Source of the DNA: Microtetraspora glauca
Lineage (GTDB): Bacteria; Actinomycetota; Actinomycetes; Streptosporangiales; Streptosporangiaceae
Direction of reading: 5' to 3'
NCBI GenBank assembly: GCA_001570385.1
Contig: BBYL01000023.1
Location: 1-64,000, forward strand
Length of the DNA stretch: 64,000 nucleotides
The notes beneath the pieces were generated by a model. That model had not been told where the DNA came from. It was given only the letters and a program-made list of their open reading frames with translations, and did not search any database. Both the position numbers and the translations under genes were made by a program. This document shows positions 31,337-40,104 of this stretch, piece after piece. Within the stretch, counting starts at the first letter, position 1. Each line of letters starts with the position of its first letter.

Positions 31337-32437
31337 ATGAAGATCACTGGAATCGAGATGCGGCGGATCGCGATGCCGCTGGTGGCGCCGTTCCGCACCT
31401 CGTTCGGCACCGAGACGGCCCGCGACGTGCTGCTCGTACGGGTCGTCACCCCCGACTCCGAGGGCTGGGGCGAGTGCGCGGCCATGTCGGAGCCGCTCTA
31501 CTCCTCCGAGTACGCCGACGGCGCCGCGGAGGCGCTGCGCCGCTTCCTCATCCCCGCCCTGCCCGCCCGCGTCGACGCCTTCGGCACGGGCCGGGCACTG
31601 GCTCCGTTCAAGGGCCACCGGATGGCCAAGGCCGCCCTGGAGACGGCGGTCCTGGACGCCCAGCTCCGCTCCTCCGGCCAGTCCTTCGCCTCCTTCCTCG
31701 GCGCCGCCGCAGAGCGGGTGCCCTGCGGGGTGTCGGTCGGCATCATGGACTCGATCCCCGAGCTGCTCGACGCCGTCGAGGGCTACCTGTCCGAGGGGTA
31801 CGTCCGGATCAAGCTGAAGATCCAGCCCGGTTGGGACCTCGCACCCGTCCGCGCCGTACGCGAGCGGTTCGGTCCGGACGTGCCGCTCCAGGTCGACGCC
31901 AACGCCGCCTACACCCTGACCGACGCCCCCCATCTGGCCAAGCTCGACGCCTTCGACCTGCTGCTCATCGAGCAGCCGCTGGCCAACGACGACATGGTGC
32001 AGCACGCCGCGCTCGCCCGCAGGATCACCACCCCGGTCTGCCTGGACGAGTCCATCGAGTCGGCCGAGCACGCCGCGGCCGCCATCACGCTGGGCGCCTG
32101 CTCGATCATCAACGTCAAGCCCGCCCGCGTCGGGGGTTACCTGGAGGCGCGCCGCATCCACGACCTGGCCCGCGCCCACGGCGTCGCCGTGTGGTGCGGC
32201 GGCATGCTGGAGACGGGGATCGGCCGGGCGGCCAACGTCGCCCTGGCCGCCCTTCCCGGCTTCACGCTGCCCGGTGACACCTCGGCCTCACGCCGCTATT
32301 TCGCCACCGACATCACACCGCCGTTCGAGCTGCGCGACGGCCACCTGGACGTCCCGGCGGGCCCCGGTATCGGCGTCGACCCCGTCCAGGACATCCTGGA
32401 CGAGGTCACCACCTCCACCGAGTGGATCACGAGGTAG
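31337..32437 (+). CDS. Enolase-superfamily racemase: N-acylamino acid racemase/o-succinylbenzoate synthase family
   Basis: 366 residues with the muconate-cycloisomerase-type active site fully present: K159-x-K161 (RIKLKI), metal ligands D187 (VDANAAY), E212 (LIEQPL), D237 (LDESI) and K261 (NVKPARVGG). Family members make o-succinylbenzoate or racemise N-succinylamino acids. With an M20 deacylase and GNAT acyltransferase upstream and no menaquinone genes nearby, the racemase role is favoured. Separated by 118 bases from the GNAT gene. Confidence 0.85.
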   Translation: MKITGIEMRRIAMPLVAPFRTSFGTETARDVLLVRVVTPDSEGWGECAAMSEPLYSSEYADGAAEALRRFLIPALPARVDAFGTGRALAPFKGHRMAKAALETAVLDAQLRSSGQSFASFLGAAAERVPCGVSVGIMDSIPELLDAVEGYLSEGYVRIKLKIQPGWDLAPVRAVRERFGPDVPLQVDANAAYTLTDAPHLAKLDAFDLLLIEQPLANDDMVQHAALARRITTPVCLDESIESAEHAAAAITLGACSIINVKPARVGGYLEARRIHDLARAHGVAVWCGGMLETGIGRAANVALAALPGFTLPGDTSASRRYFATDITPPFELRDGHLDVPAGPGIGVDPVQDILDEVTTSTEWITR

Positions 32438-32451
32438 CGCGAGGCCGCCCG

Positions 32452-33144
32452 TCAGCCCCGGCCGAGGCGGGGAACCGCCTCGAGCAGCGAGCGGGTGTAG
32501 CCCTCCTTGGGCGCGCCCACCACCTCCTCGGTCGGCCCCGTCTCGACGAGCCGGCCCTCGTGCATCACCGCCACGACGTCGGAGACGTACCGGACGACGG
32601 CGAGGTTGTGCGAGATGAACAGCATCGACAGGCCGAACTCCGCGCGCAGCGAGCGGACCAGGTTGAGCACCGAGCCCTGGACGGAGACGTCCAGGGCGGA
32701 GGTGATCTCGTCGGCGATCAGCAGCTCGGGCCGGGCGCCGAGCGCGCGGGCGATCGCCACCCGCTGGCGCTGGCCACCGGACAGCTCGCGCGGGTAGCGC
32801 CCCGCCAGCTCGGCCGGCAGCGACACCAGCGACAGCAGCCGCTCCACCTCGGGTCCGCGCGCGGTCCTGGGCAGGCGCAACCCCTCGGCCACCGACGCGC
32901 CCACGGTCATGCGCGGGTCGAGGGAGGTGGAGGGGTCCTGGAAGACCATCTGTATCCGGCGCGGATCTCCGCCCTCGACGGCCCCGGTGTACGGCACCAG
33001 ACCGCTCACCGCCCTGGCGAGCGTGGACTTGCCCGACCCCGACTCCCCCACCAGGCCGACGATCGAACCCGGGGGGATCTCCAGCGTGACGTCGTCGACG
33101 GCGGTGAACGCGCCGAACCTGACCGTCAGGTTCTTGATGATCAT
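32452..33144 (-). CDS. ABC transporter ATP-binding protein (DppF type, second importer)
   Basis: 230-residue ATPase: Walker A GESGSGKS, signature LSGGQRQR, Walker B LLIADEITSALD, where the residue after the catalytic Glu is Ile instead of the usual Pro, and switch SHN in place of SHD. ATG 33144 follows GGGAGG by four bases and overlaps the upstream stop. Last gene of the minus-strand importer operon. Confidence 0.88.
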   Translation of the reverse strand: MIIKNLTVRFGAFTAVDDVTLEIPPGSIVGLVGESGSGKSTLARAVSGLVPYTGAVEGGDPRRIQMVFQDPSTSLDPRMTVGASVAEGLRLPRTARGPEVERLLSLVSLPAELAGRYPRELSGGQRQRVAIARALGARPELLIADEITSALDVSVQGSVLNLVRSLRAEFGLSMLFISHNLAVVRYVSDVVAVMHEGRLVETGPTEEVVGAPKEGYTRSLLEAVPRLGRG

Positions 33145-34967
33145 CAAGCCTCCCAGCAGGCGACGCGGTGCGCCGTGCCGTACGAGATGAGGGGCGGGAG
33201 CTCGGCGCACCGGGCGGTCGCCAGCTCGCAGCGGGCCGCGAAGGCGCACCCTCCGCCGACCTCGGCGGGCGAAGGCTGGCGGCCCGGGATGCTGGCCAGC
33301 GGCAGGGACCTGTCGGTCTCCATGTCGGGCAACGAGGCGACCAGCGCGCGGGTGTAGGGATGCGCGGCGCCGGAGACCAGCTCCTCGACCGGCAGCTCCT
33401 CCACGACGCGTCCCGCGTACATCACCACGACCCGATGGCACAGCTCGCCGACCACGGCGATGTCATGGGAGATGAACAGGGTGGCCGCGCCGGTCTCGTC
33501 GGTCACCTGGCGCAGCAGGCGCAGGATCTCCCGCTGCACGGTCACGTCGAGCGCGGTGGTCGGCTCGTCGGCGATGATCAGCCGCGGTTCGCCCATCAGG
33601 CCCATCGCGATCACCGCACGCTGCCGCATGCCGCCGGACAGCTCGTGCGGGTGCTGCCGGGCCCTCCTGCCGGGCTCCGGGACGCGCACGTGCTCCAGCC
33701 GGTCCACCGCCCGGTTCCCGGCCTCGGTACGGCTCGCGCCCTGGTGGACGATCGCCACCTCGGCGAGCTGCCCGCCGACCCGCAGTGCCGGGTTGAGCGA
33801 GGCCATCGGGTCCTGGAAGACCATCGCCAGCGACGTCCCGAGCAGCCTGCGGCGCTCCGTTTCCGGCAGCTCGCCGAGGTCGGCGCCGCACAGCCGGAGC
33901 CGTCCCGCGCTCACCTCGCCCGGGTAGGGGACCAGCCCGCCGATCGCCGACGCGGTCAGGCTCTTCCCGCTGCCCGACTCCCCCACCAGGCCGACGATCT
34001 CGCCGGGCGCGACGGTCAGCGACAGCCCGCGCACCGGTGTCACGCCGCCGGGGAAGGTGACCGTCAGGTCGCGCACCTCCAGGACCGCGTCCGGGTCGGG
34101 TTCGCCGATCCCGCCGGTGTCGGGTACGGCCCGGCCGGTGGCCTTCGCCTCCGGCGCGGAACCGCGTGCCGCCGCCCGTGCCAGGACGTCTCCCAGCAGG
34201 TTGAAGCCGATGCCCGCGAGCGCGACCGCGGCCGCGGGGCCGAGGGCGACGGCCGGGGTGGCGTAGATCCGGCTGAAGCCGTCGAAGAGCAGCCGGCCCC
34301 AGTCGAACGACGGCGGCTGCACGCCGAGGCCGAGGAAGGACATGCCGGCGAGCCCGAGAAGCGCGCCGCCCAGCGCCTGTGTGAGGTTGAGGATCAGCGG
34401 CTCGGCGATGTTGGGCAGGACGTGCCGGCTCATCACCCGCCACCGGGAGACACCGAGCATGCGGGCGGCCGACACGTAGTCGGCGCCGGCGACGGACGCC
34501 GCGAGCGTCTGGGTGAGCCGGGCGAATCCGGGGGCGACGGCGGCGCCGATGCCCAGCACCGCTCCTCGCGCCCCGAGCCCCGCGATCACCGCGGTGAACA
34601 TCGCGAGCAGCAGGCCGGGGAAGGCGACCAGCGCGTTGACCGTACCGGTGACCAGGCGTGCGGCGCGGCGGGGCAGCACCGAGGGAAGGGCGCCGAGGAC
34701 GACGCCGGCCCCCGCGCCGATGAGCGTCGCCAGCAGGGCGAGGGCGAGCGAGAGCCGTCCGGCGACCAGCACCCGGGCGAGGATGTCGCGGCCCAGGTTG
34801 TCGGTGCCGAGCGGGTGCGCGGCCGAGACTCCCTGGAGGATGGCCGTCGAGTCGATGCGTTCGGCCTCGGCTCCCCAGATCGGCGGGCCGACGATCGCCA
34901 GGATCACCATGAGCGTGACCAGGAGGGTCCCGGCGATCCCGGCGGGGGACCGCAGCAGATGCCGCAT
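33144..34967 (-). CDS. Fused ABC permease (DppC) plus ATP-binding protein (DppD)
   Basis: 607-residue fusion. Residues about 1-280 form a DppC-type permease (HPLGTDNLGRDILARVLVAG, SFLGLGVQPPSFDWG). After a linker of about 35 residues comes a DppD-type ATPase (about 315-607) with Walker [28 protein letters not shown] and the Cys-containing C-terminal extension (GGGCAFAARCELATARC). Start 34967 overlaps the DppB stop (ATGA). There is no stop codon between the parts, so it is a real fusion. Confidence 0.88.
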   Translation of the reverse strand: MRHLLRSPAGIAGTLLVTLMVILAIVGPPIWGAEAERIDSTAILQGVSAAHPLGTDNLGRDILARVLVAGRLSLALALLATLIGAGAGVVLGALPSVLPRRAARLVTGTVNALVAFPGLLLAMFTAVIAGLGARGAVLGIGAAVAPGFARLTQTLAASVAGADYVSAARMLGVSRWRVMSRHVLPNIAEPLILNLTQALGGALLGLAGMSFLGLGVQPPSFDWGRLLFDGFSRIYATPAVALGPAAAVALAGIGFNLLGDVLARAAARGSAPEAKATGRAVPDTGGIGEPDPDAVLEVRDLTVTFPGGVTPVRGLSLTVAPGEIVGLVGESGSGKSLTASAIGGLVPYPGEVSAGRLRLCGADLGELPETERRRLLGTSLAMVFQDPMASLNPALRVGGQLAEVAIVHQGASRTEAGNRAVDRLEHVRVPEPGRRARQHPHELSGGMRQRAVIAMGLMGEPRLIIADEPTTALDVTVQREILRLLRQVTDETGAATLFISHDIAVVGELCHRVVVMYAGRVVEELPVEELVSGAAHPYTRALVASLPDMETDRSLPLASIPGRQPSPAEVGGGCAFAARCELATARCAELPPLISYGTAHRVACWEA

Positions 34968-35935
34968 CAGGTCTCCTTCAGCGCGGAGGTCGGGTCGAGC
35001 GCACCGAGAAGCAGATCGACGAGGAGGTTCACGGCCAGCACGATCGCGCCGTAGACGAGGATCACGCCCTGCGCGACCGGATAGTCCTTCTGCGTGATGG
35101 ACTCCACGATCCGCAGCCCCAGCCCCGGCCAGGCGAAGACGTACTCGACGAGCACGCTCCCGGCGATCAGGCCGGTGAGCAGCAGCCCGCCCACGGTCAG
35201 GGTCGCGGTGAGCGTGTTGGGCAGGACGTGCCGGACGTACAGCCGGGCGGCGGGCAGGCGCTTGGCCCGGGCCAGCCGGATGTGGTCGGTGCCCAGCTCG
35301 CGCAGCGTCTCCACCCGCGAGATGCGGGCGATCATCGCCGTCGGCGCGATGGCCAGGGCGAGGATCGGCAGGACGAAGGACTCCGGCCCGCCCTTGCCCG
35401 CGGGCGGGAACCAGCCGAACCCGATCGCGAACACGGCGACCAGGGCGATCGAATAGAGGAACTCGGGCACGGCGACGGCCGCGCCCGTCGCCGTGGTGAA
35501 GGCCGCCTCGGTGCCCCTGTTGCGGCCGTTCTCGGTGCGGATCGCCGCCCACATGCCGAGCGGCACCGCCACGAGCAGGGCCACGACGGTGGCGAGCAGG
35601 GCGAGCCCGAGGGTGTTGGGCAGCCGGGCCGCGATGACGTCGCGGACCGGCTCCCCGCTGATGAACGACGTGCCGAACTCCCCGCCGAGCACGTCGCGGA
35701 CGTAGGACAGCAGCTGGTCCGGGATCGGCTGGTCCAGCCCGAGCGCCGCGCGCCTGGCGGCGACCAGCTCGACCGGCGCCGCCGGGCCGAGCGAGGCGCG
35801 TACGGGATCGCCCGGGATCAGGTGGATCATCGCGAAGGACGCCACGAGCAGAACGGCCAGCGAGACGGCGAACCTGACGACGCGCCGCAGCGCGAACGAG
35901 CCGCCCGCCCTCCTCGGGCGCGGAGTCTGGGCCAT
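34967..35935 (-). CDS. ABC transporter permease, DppB type (second importer)
   Basis: 322-residue permease with about six membrane helices, DppB-like start (LVASFAMIHLIPGDPVRASLG) and the EAA-like loop (HIRLARAKRLPAARLYVRHVLPN). Its ATG directly abuts the binding-protein stop codon (TGAATG). Confidence 0.9.
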   Translation of the reverse strand: MAQTPRPRRAGGSFALRRVVRFAVSLAVLLVASFAMIHLIPGDPVRASLGPAAPVELVAARRAALGLDQPIPDQLLSYVRDVLGGEFGTSFISGEPVRDVIAARLPNTLGLALLATVVALLVAVPLGMWAAIRTENGRNRGTEAAFTTATGAAVAVPEFLYSIALVAVFAIGFGWFPPAGKGGPESFVLPILALAIAPTAMIARISRVETLRELGTDHIRLARAKRLPAARLYVRHVLPNTLTATLTVGGLLLTGLIAGSVLVEYVFAWPGLGLRIVESITQKDYPVAQGVILVYGAIVLAVNLLVDLLLGALDPTSALKET

Positions 35936-37522
35936 TCAGCCCGCCTCGGTCATCCGGATCGAGGTCGGCGAGAACAAGCCCGCCATCAGGCCGAACGTCG
36001 CGTTCTTGGTGGCGACCAGCACGGTGGTCTCCACGGCCGGCACCAGGTCGGCGGCCTCGAACAGCGCGGATTCCGACTCCAGCCAGAGCCTGCAGCCCTC
36101 CTCGCCCGGCTTGAGCACGGCCTCGGCCACCAGCTTCTCGTACCGCTCGTTGGCCAGGTGGGCGAAGTTGGCGCCCTTCGGCGCGGCCGGGCCGGACAGG
36201 AACCCGACGAGCTGCGAGGGCAGCGTGACGCCGATCGGCAGCCAGACGACGTCCCAGTCCTGGGTGACGTTGAGCGACTCCGACAGCTTGGTGTCGATGA
36301 CGCCGTTCAGCGTGACGTCGACGCCCGCCTTCTTCCAGGCCGCGGCGAGGTATTCGGCCGCGGCCTGCACGCCCGCGCCCTTGGTGGTGGCGTAGAGCAG
36401 GCGCAGGGTCAGCTTCCGCCCGTCCTTGGCTCGTACGCCGTCGGGGCCGGCCTTCCAGCCCGCGGCGTCCAGAGCGGCCGAAGCGGCGGACGCGTCGAAG
36501 GCGGGGACGTGGCCGGTGACGGTGTCGCCCTGGCAGGGGCGCGGTTCCAGCACCAGCCCGGTGGCGGGGCGGCCGGTGCCGCTCGACGCGATCCCGGCGA
36601 GCTCCTTGAGGTCGATCGCCTGGGTGAGCGCCCTGCGCACCGCGGGGTCCTTGGCGGGACGGTCGTCGCCCTGGTGGTAGAAGAACTGCCCGTTGCCCGC
36701 CGACAGGACCATCTTGCCGATGCCGGGCAGCGCTTCGAGCCGCGCGCGGTCGGCGCCGTAGACGATCGCGCCGTTGAGGCCGCCGGAGATCAGCAGGTTG
36801 GCCGCGGTCTGCTCGTTCGGCACGACCTTCAGCACGACCTTGGCGGGCTGGCCGGGCTCCTTCGTGGTGGCGCCGCCGGGCCCCCAGACGTAATCCTCGC
36901 GCACCTGGAAGGTGTAGTGGTCGCTGGGCACCGCCTCGACGAGTTTGTAGGGGCCGGAGCCCGAGGTGCCGTGGGCCAGCGCCGACCGGTCCTTGAGCCC
37001 CTTGCCGCAGACAACGAACATCAGCGGGGCGCTCTCCAGGATGAAGCTGAACGGCTTCGGGGTGGACAGGGTCACCGTGCCCGCCGCGTCGTCCGCCTCG
37101 GCCTTCATCCCGACGGGCACGAGAACGCCGTAGACGGGCGACTTGGTGGCGGGGTCGGCGATGTGGTTGACGTTCGCGGCCACGTCGGCGGGGGTGAGCG
37201 CGGACCCGTCGGAGCAGGTGACGCCCTTGCGGAGGGTGAAGGTGACCGCGTCGGGCGTGACGTCCCACTTCTCGGCCAGCCCGGGAAGCATCTTCCCGTC
37301 GGGCCCGTAGTGGACGAGGGTGTCGTAGGCGAACGAGAGCACGGTGTTGGTGACCGAGAGCACGCCCATGGCCGGATCGAGCACGCCGGGGTCACTGCTG
37401 ATCGCGAAGGTGAAGGTGCCGCCGTCGGCGGTTTCGCCTGATCGGGTGCCCGCCGTACCGCCGCATGCGGCCGCGAACAGGCAGAGGGCGCCGAGCACGG
37501 CCGCCGCTCCGGTGTTTCTCAT
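35936..37522 (-). CDS. Peptide-type ABC transporter substrate-binding lipoprotein (second importer)
   Basis: 528-residue SBP family 5 protein with a signal peptide and lipobox (LFAAACGG), then SSDPGVLDPAMG and LRKGVTCSDG segments. ATG 37522 is preceded by TGGAG; the 12-residue longer frame lacks a signal-peptide logic. Heads the second importer operon, adjacent to peptidase and D-amino-acid genes, so a peptide ligand is reasonable here. Confidence 0.88.
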   Translation of the reverse strand: MRNTGAAAVLGALCLFAAACGGTAGTRSGETADGGTFTFAISSDPGVLDPAMGVLSVTNTVLSFAYDTLVHYGPDGKMLPGLAEKWDVTPDAVTFTLRKGVTCSDGSALTPADVAANVNHIADPATKSPVYGVLVPVGMKAEADDAAGTVTLSTPKPFSFILESAPLMFVVCGKGLKDRSALAHGTSGSGPYKLVEAVPSDHYTFQVREDYVWGPGGATTKEPGQPAKVVLKVVPNEQTAANLLISGGLNGAIVYGADRARLEALPGIGKMVLSAGNGQFFYHQGDDRPAKDPAVRRALTQAIDLKELAGIASSGTGRPATGLVLEPRPCQGDTVTGHVPAFDASAASAALDAAGWKAGPDGVRAKDGRKLTLRLLYATTKGAGVQAAAEYLAAAWKKAGVDVTLNGVIDTKLSESLNVTQDWDVVWLPIGVTLPSQLVGFLSGPAAPKGANFAHLANERYEKLVAEAVLKPGEEGCRLWLESESALFEAADLVPAVETTVLVATKNATFGLMAGLFSPTSIRMTEAG

Positions 37523-37618
37523 GGGGGACTCCAGGAAGCCGGGGGTGATGCCCCACATTCGCCGGTTGGCGGCGATCCTTCTTCGTGCCCAGCGACGAAA
37601 AGCGGGCGGCTCGTCGTG

Positions 37619-39232
37619 CTACCGCCCGAAGATCCGCATCTGGAGCATCGCGGCCAGCCGGGCTTCGGGGTCGGCCAGGTCCAGGCCGCTGATCTCGAGC
37701 AGCCGCTTCAACCGGTAGCGGAAGGTGTTGGCGTGCACGTGCACCCTGGCCGAGGCGGCGTTCACGTCCCCGAAGGCGTCCAGGTACGCCCGCAGGGTGG
37801 CGGCCAGTTCGCTGCCGTGCTCCGCGTCATGGGCGAGGAGCCGCTCGTAGGGCCCGGTGGGCGTCTGCTCCTCGGCCTGGACCAGGTCCGAGAGCTGGAG
37901 CAGCAACGACTCGAAGTGCACGGAGGTGTAGCCCGCGACCGTGCCGGACGCCTCGCGGGCCCGCAGCACCCGCAGCGCCCGATCGGCGTCGGCCCGGGAT
38001 CTGGCCACCTCGGCCAGGTTGCGCGCCATGCGCCCCACGCCGATGTTGGCCGCGTGCCGGGGACCGACGCGGGCGAGGAAGCTCTCGGCGACCCGCACGG
38101 CCCGCGCCTCCTCCTCCCCGCTCGCGTGCATCGGGAGCACGGCGTAGGCGACCGAGCCGACCAGCGCGGCCGCGGCTTTGGGGTGGATGGCGCCGACGTG
38201 CAGGGCGAGCGCGTCGCAGAACCGCTGCCGGTCGCTCTCCCTGCGGGCGGCGTCGGTCTCGGATCCGCCGCTGAGCTGGGCGGCGAGCACGCAGAGACGC
38301 TCGCTCGCGACGCCGAGGCGGCCGGCGGCCTCGGCGGCGTCCCCACCGCCCGCGAGCACGGTGGACAGCAGGTCGGTGCGGAGCCGCCGCTGGGCGTCCG
38401 CCCCGGCCCGCTGCCGCAGCAGCTGCAAGGCGACGATCTTGGCGGCGTCGCCGAGTGCCTGCCGGCGCTGCCCGCTCAGCGGTTCGCGCACGGCGGCCCA
38501 GATGGAGCCGAGGATCTCGTCTCCCGACCGTACGGCCACCGCCGCCCGGTTGAGGCTGCCGTCGTGCAGTTCGATGTAGATCGGCTCGCGGCTTTGGTAG
38601 AGCTGCCGGAAGAATCCGCGCTGCTCCAGCATCCGGCGGTACCGCTCCGGCACCTGGCGGCCGAGCACGGTCGCGACCCGGCCCGCGTCGGCCTCGTCCT
38701 GCCGCCCGGAGTACGCCAGCACCCGGGAGGACCTGTCCTCGATGGTGACCGGCGCGTCCAGCAACGCGCACACGGCGTTGGCCAGGGCGAACAGGTCGTC
38801 GTGCGGGGCCTCCCCCGGCTCGGCGAGGTCGCCCTCCGCCAGCAGGGAGCGCAGCAGCGCGGCCACCTGCGCCCACGAGGCGGCGCGGGTGAGTCCGAGG
38901 ACCGCCACCCCGGTCTGGCGGACCTTCGCGCGGACGAGGTCGTCGGCGTCCACCGGCTGCTTGACGACGATCCCCGCCGCCGCGCCCGCCGCGTCGAGCA
39001 GGGCGCAGATCTGCTCCGCGCGGTCGACCCCGACGGCGAGCAGGATGCCGCCCGCGGGCAGGAGCAGCTCGTCGAGGGGGTCGTAGATGTGCACGCCGGT
39101 GACCTCGGCGTCGAGCTCGCCGGGTGCGGCGGCCACGTCCAGCACGGTGCTGCCCAGGTCTTCCAGGATGCGCCGCAGGCTGGAACGTGGCCGGTCACTC
39201 ATCCGCTCACGATAGTGAACGTAAATGGACAT
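37619..39232 (-). CDS. PucR/CdaR-family transcriptional regulator
   Basis: 537 residues. The N-terminal part (LDVAAAPGELDAEVTGVHIYDP) matches the PucR sensor domain. The C-terminus carries the GGDEF-like/HTH_30 module (VHVHANTFRYRLKRLLEISGLDL). PucR regulators control purine, peptide and amino-acid use. The ATG at 39232 overlaps the stop of the beta-lactamase-fold gene by one base; an internal ATG at 39202 is a possible start. Probably controls the flanking importer and peptidase genes. Confidence 0.85.
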   Translation of the reverse strand: MSIYVHYRERMSDRPRSSLRRILEDLGSTVLDVAAAPGELDAEVTGVHIYDPLDELLLPAGGILLAVGVDRAEQICALLDAAGAAAGIVVKQPVDADDLVRAKVRQTGVAVLGLTRAASWAQVAALLRSLLAEGDLAEPGEAPHDDLFALANAVCALLDAPVTIEDRSSRVLAYSGRQDEADAGRVATVLGRQVPERYRRMLEQRGFFRQLYQSREPIYIELHDGSLNRAAVAVRSGDEILGSIWAAVREPLSGQRRQALGDAAKIVALQLLRQRAGADAQRRLRTDLLSTVLAGGGDAAEAAGRLGVASERLCVLAAQLSGGSETDAARRESDRQRFCDALALHVGAIHPKAAAALVGSVAYAVLPMHASGEEEARAVRVAESFLARVGPRHAANIGVGRMARNLAEVARSRADADRALRVLRAREASGTVAGYTSVHFESLLLQLSDLVQAEEQTPTGPYERLLAHDAEHGSELAATLRAYLDAFGDVNAASARVHVHANTFRYRLKRLLEISGLDLADPEARLAAMLQMRIFGR

Positions 39233-40104
39233 CACTCGCGAAGGTGCTCGATAGCCATGCGGGCCGCCCGGCCGATCGCCGCGTCCGCCGTGGGCAGCCG
39301 CAGGCCGAGCGAGTCCGTACGGAGGAAGACCGCGGCGGCATAGCGCCGTCCGTCCGGATACTCCACGACACCTGCCTCGTTGCGCACGCCCGGGAGGGTG
39401 CCGGTCTTGCCGGAGACCTTCACCTCGTCGCCGAACCCGGAGGAGAGCCGGTGCGGCCAGATCTGGTTCCCCATGATCTTCCGTACCTCCGCGCAGGCCT
39501 CCGGGGGACCGGCCTCGTCCCGCCAGATCTTGCTCAGCAGGGTCGTGGTCTCGCGAGGCGTCCCCGACGTCGTACGCGCCGGATCCAGGACCGACAGCGC
39601 CCGGATCCGCTCCTCGGACACTCCCGAGAGATCCTCCTCGGAAAGGTTCTCGACGGAGAGACCGAGCTCGGACACCATACTGCCCAGCAGTTCGGCGCAG
39701 CCGCCGATCAGGTGCGTACGCTCCAGACCGAGCCCGCGCAGCGTGGCGTGCAGGTTGTCCAGCCCGACCCGGCGCAGCAGCACGTCGGTGGCCGCGTTGT
39801 CGCTCATGGTCATCATGAAGTGGGCCAGGTCGCGCAACGTCAGCGAGACGTCGTCGGCGCACCCGGAGGTTCCGACGCCTCCGTCCTTGTCGGCCGCCGT
39901 GACGGTGAGCCGCTCGGTGCGTTCCAAGGTCCCCGCCGCCGCCTGCCTGGCGTACTCCAGCACGACAGGGATCTTGAACACCGAGGCGAGCACGACCGGC
40001 TCGTCGGGGTTCAGCCCGGTCTCGGCGGGGCCGTCGACATCGCGGACGTGGACGAAACCCTCCACGTCCGCGTCGTCGAACGCCTCGCGCAGGGCGTCAC
40101 GCAC
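39232..40104 (-). CDS. Class A beta-lactamase-fold serine hydrolase
   Basis: 290 residues with the penicillin-binding set S41-x-x-K44 (ASVFKIP), SDN (MTMSDNAAT) and KTG (VSGKTGTL). There is no signal peptide, so it is probably cytoplasmic and a peptidase/amidase rather than a resistance enzyme. GTG start at 40104, overlapping the preceding gene by eight bases. Confidence 0.85.
   Translation of the reverse strand: MRDALREAFDDADVEGFVHVRDVDGPAETGLNPDEPVVLASVFKIPVVLEYARQAAAGTLERTERLTVTAADKDGGVGTSGCADDVSLTLRDLAHFMMTMSDNAATDVLLRRVGLDNLHATLRGLGLERTHLIGGCAELLGSMVSELGLSVENLSEEDLSGVSEERIRALSVLDPARTTSGTPRETTTLLSKIWRDEAGPPEACAEVRKIMGNQIWPHRLSSGFGDEVKVSGKTGTLPGVRNEAGVVEYPDGRRYAAAVFLRTDSLGLRLPTADAAIGRAARMAIEHLRE

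Noticed and set aside
31337-32437. Calling the enolase-family gene menC of menaquinone synthesis
   Set aside because: No other men genes are present; the M20 and GNAT partners point to N-acylamino acid racemisation.
34968-37268. Extension of the permease-ATPase frame over the DppB and binding protein genes (1374 codons in all)
   Set aside because: The upstream part is the wrong frame of two real genes. The ATG at 34967 with GGAG marks the true start.
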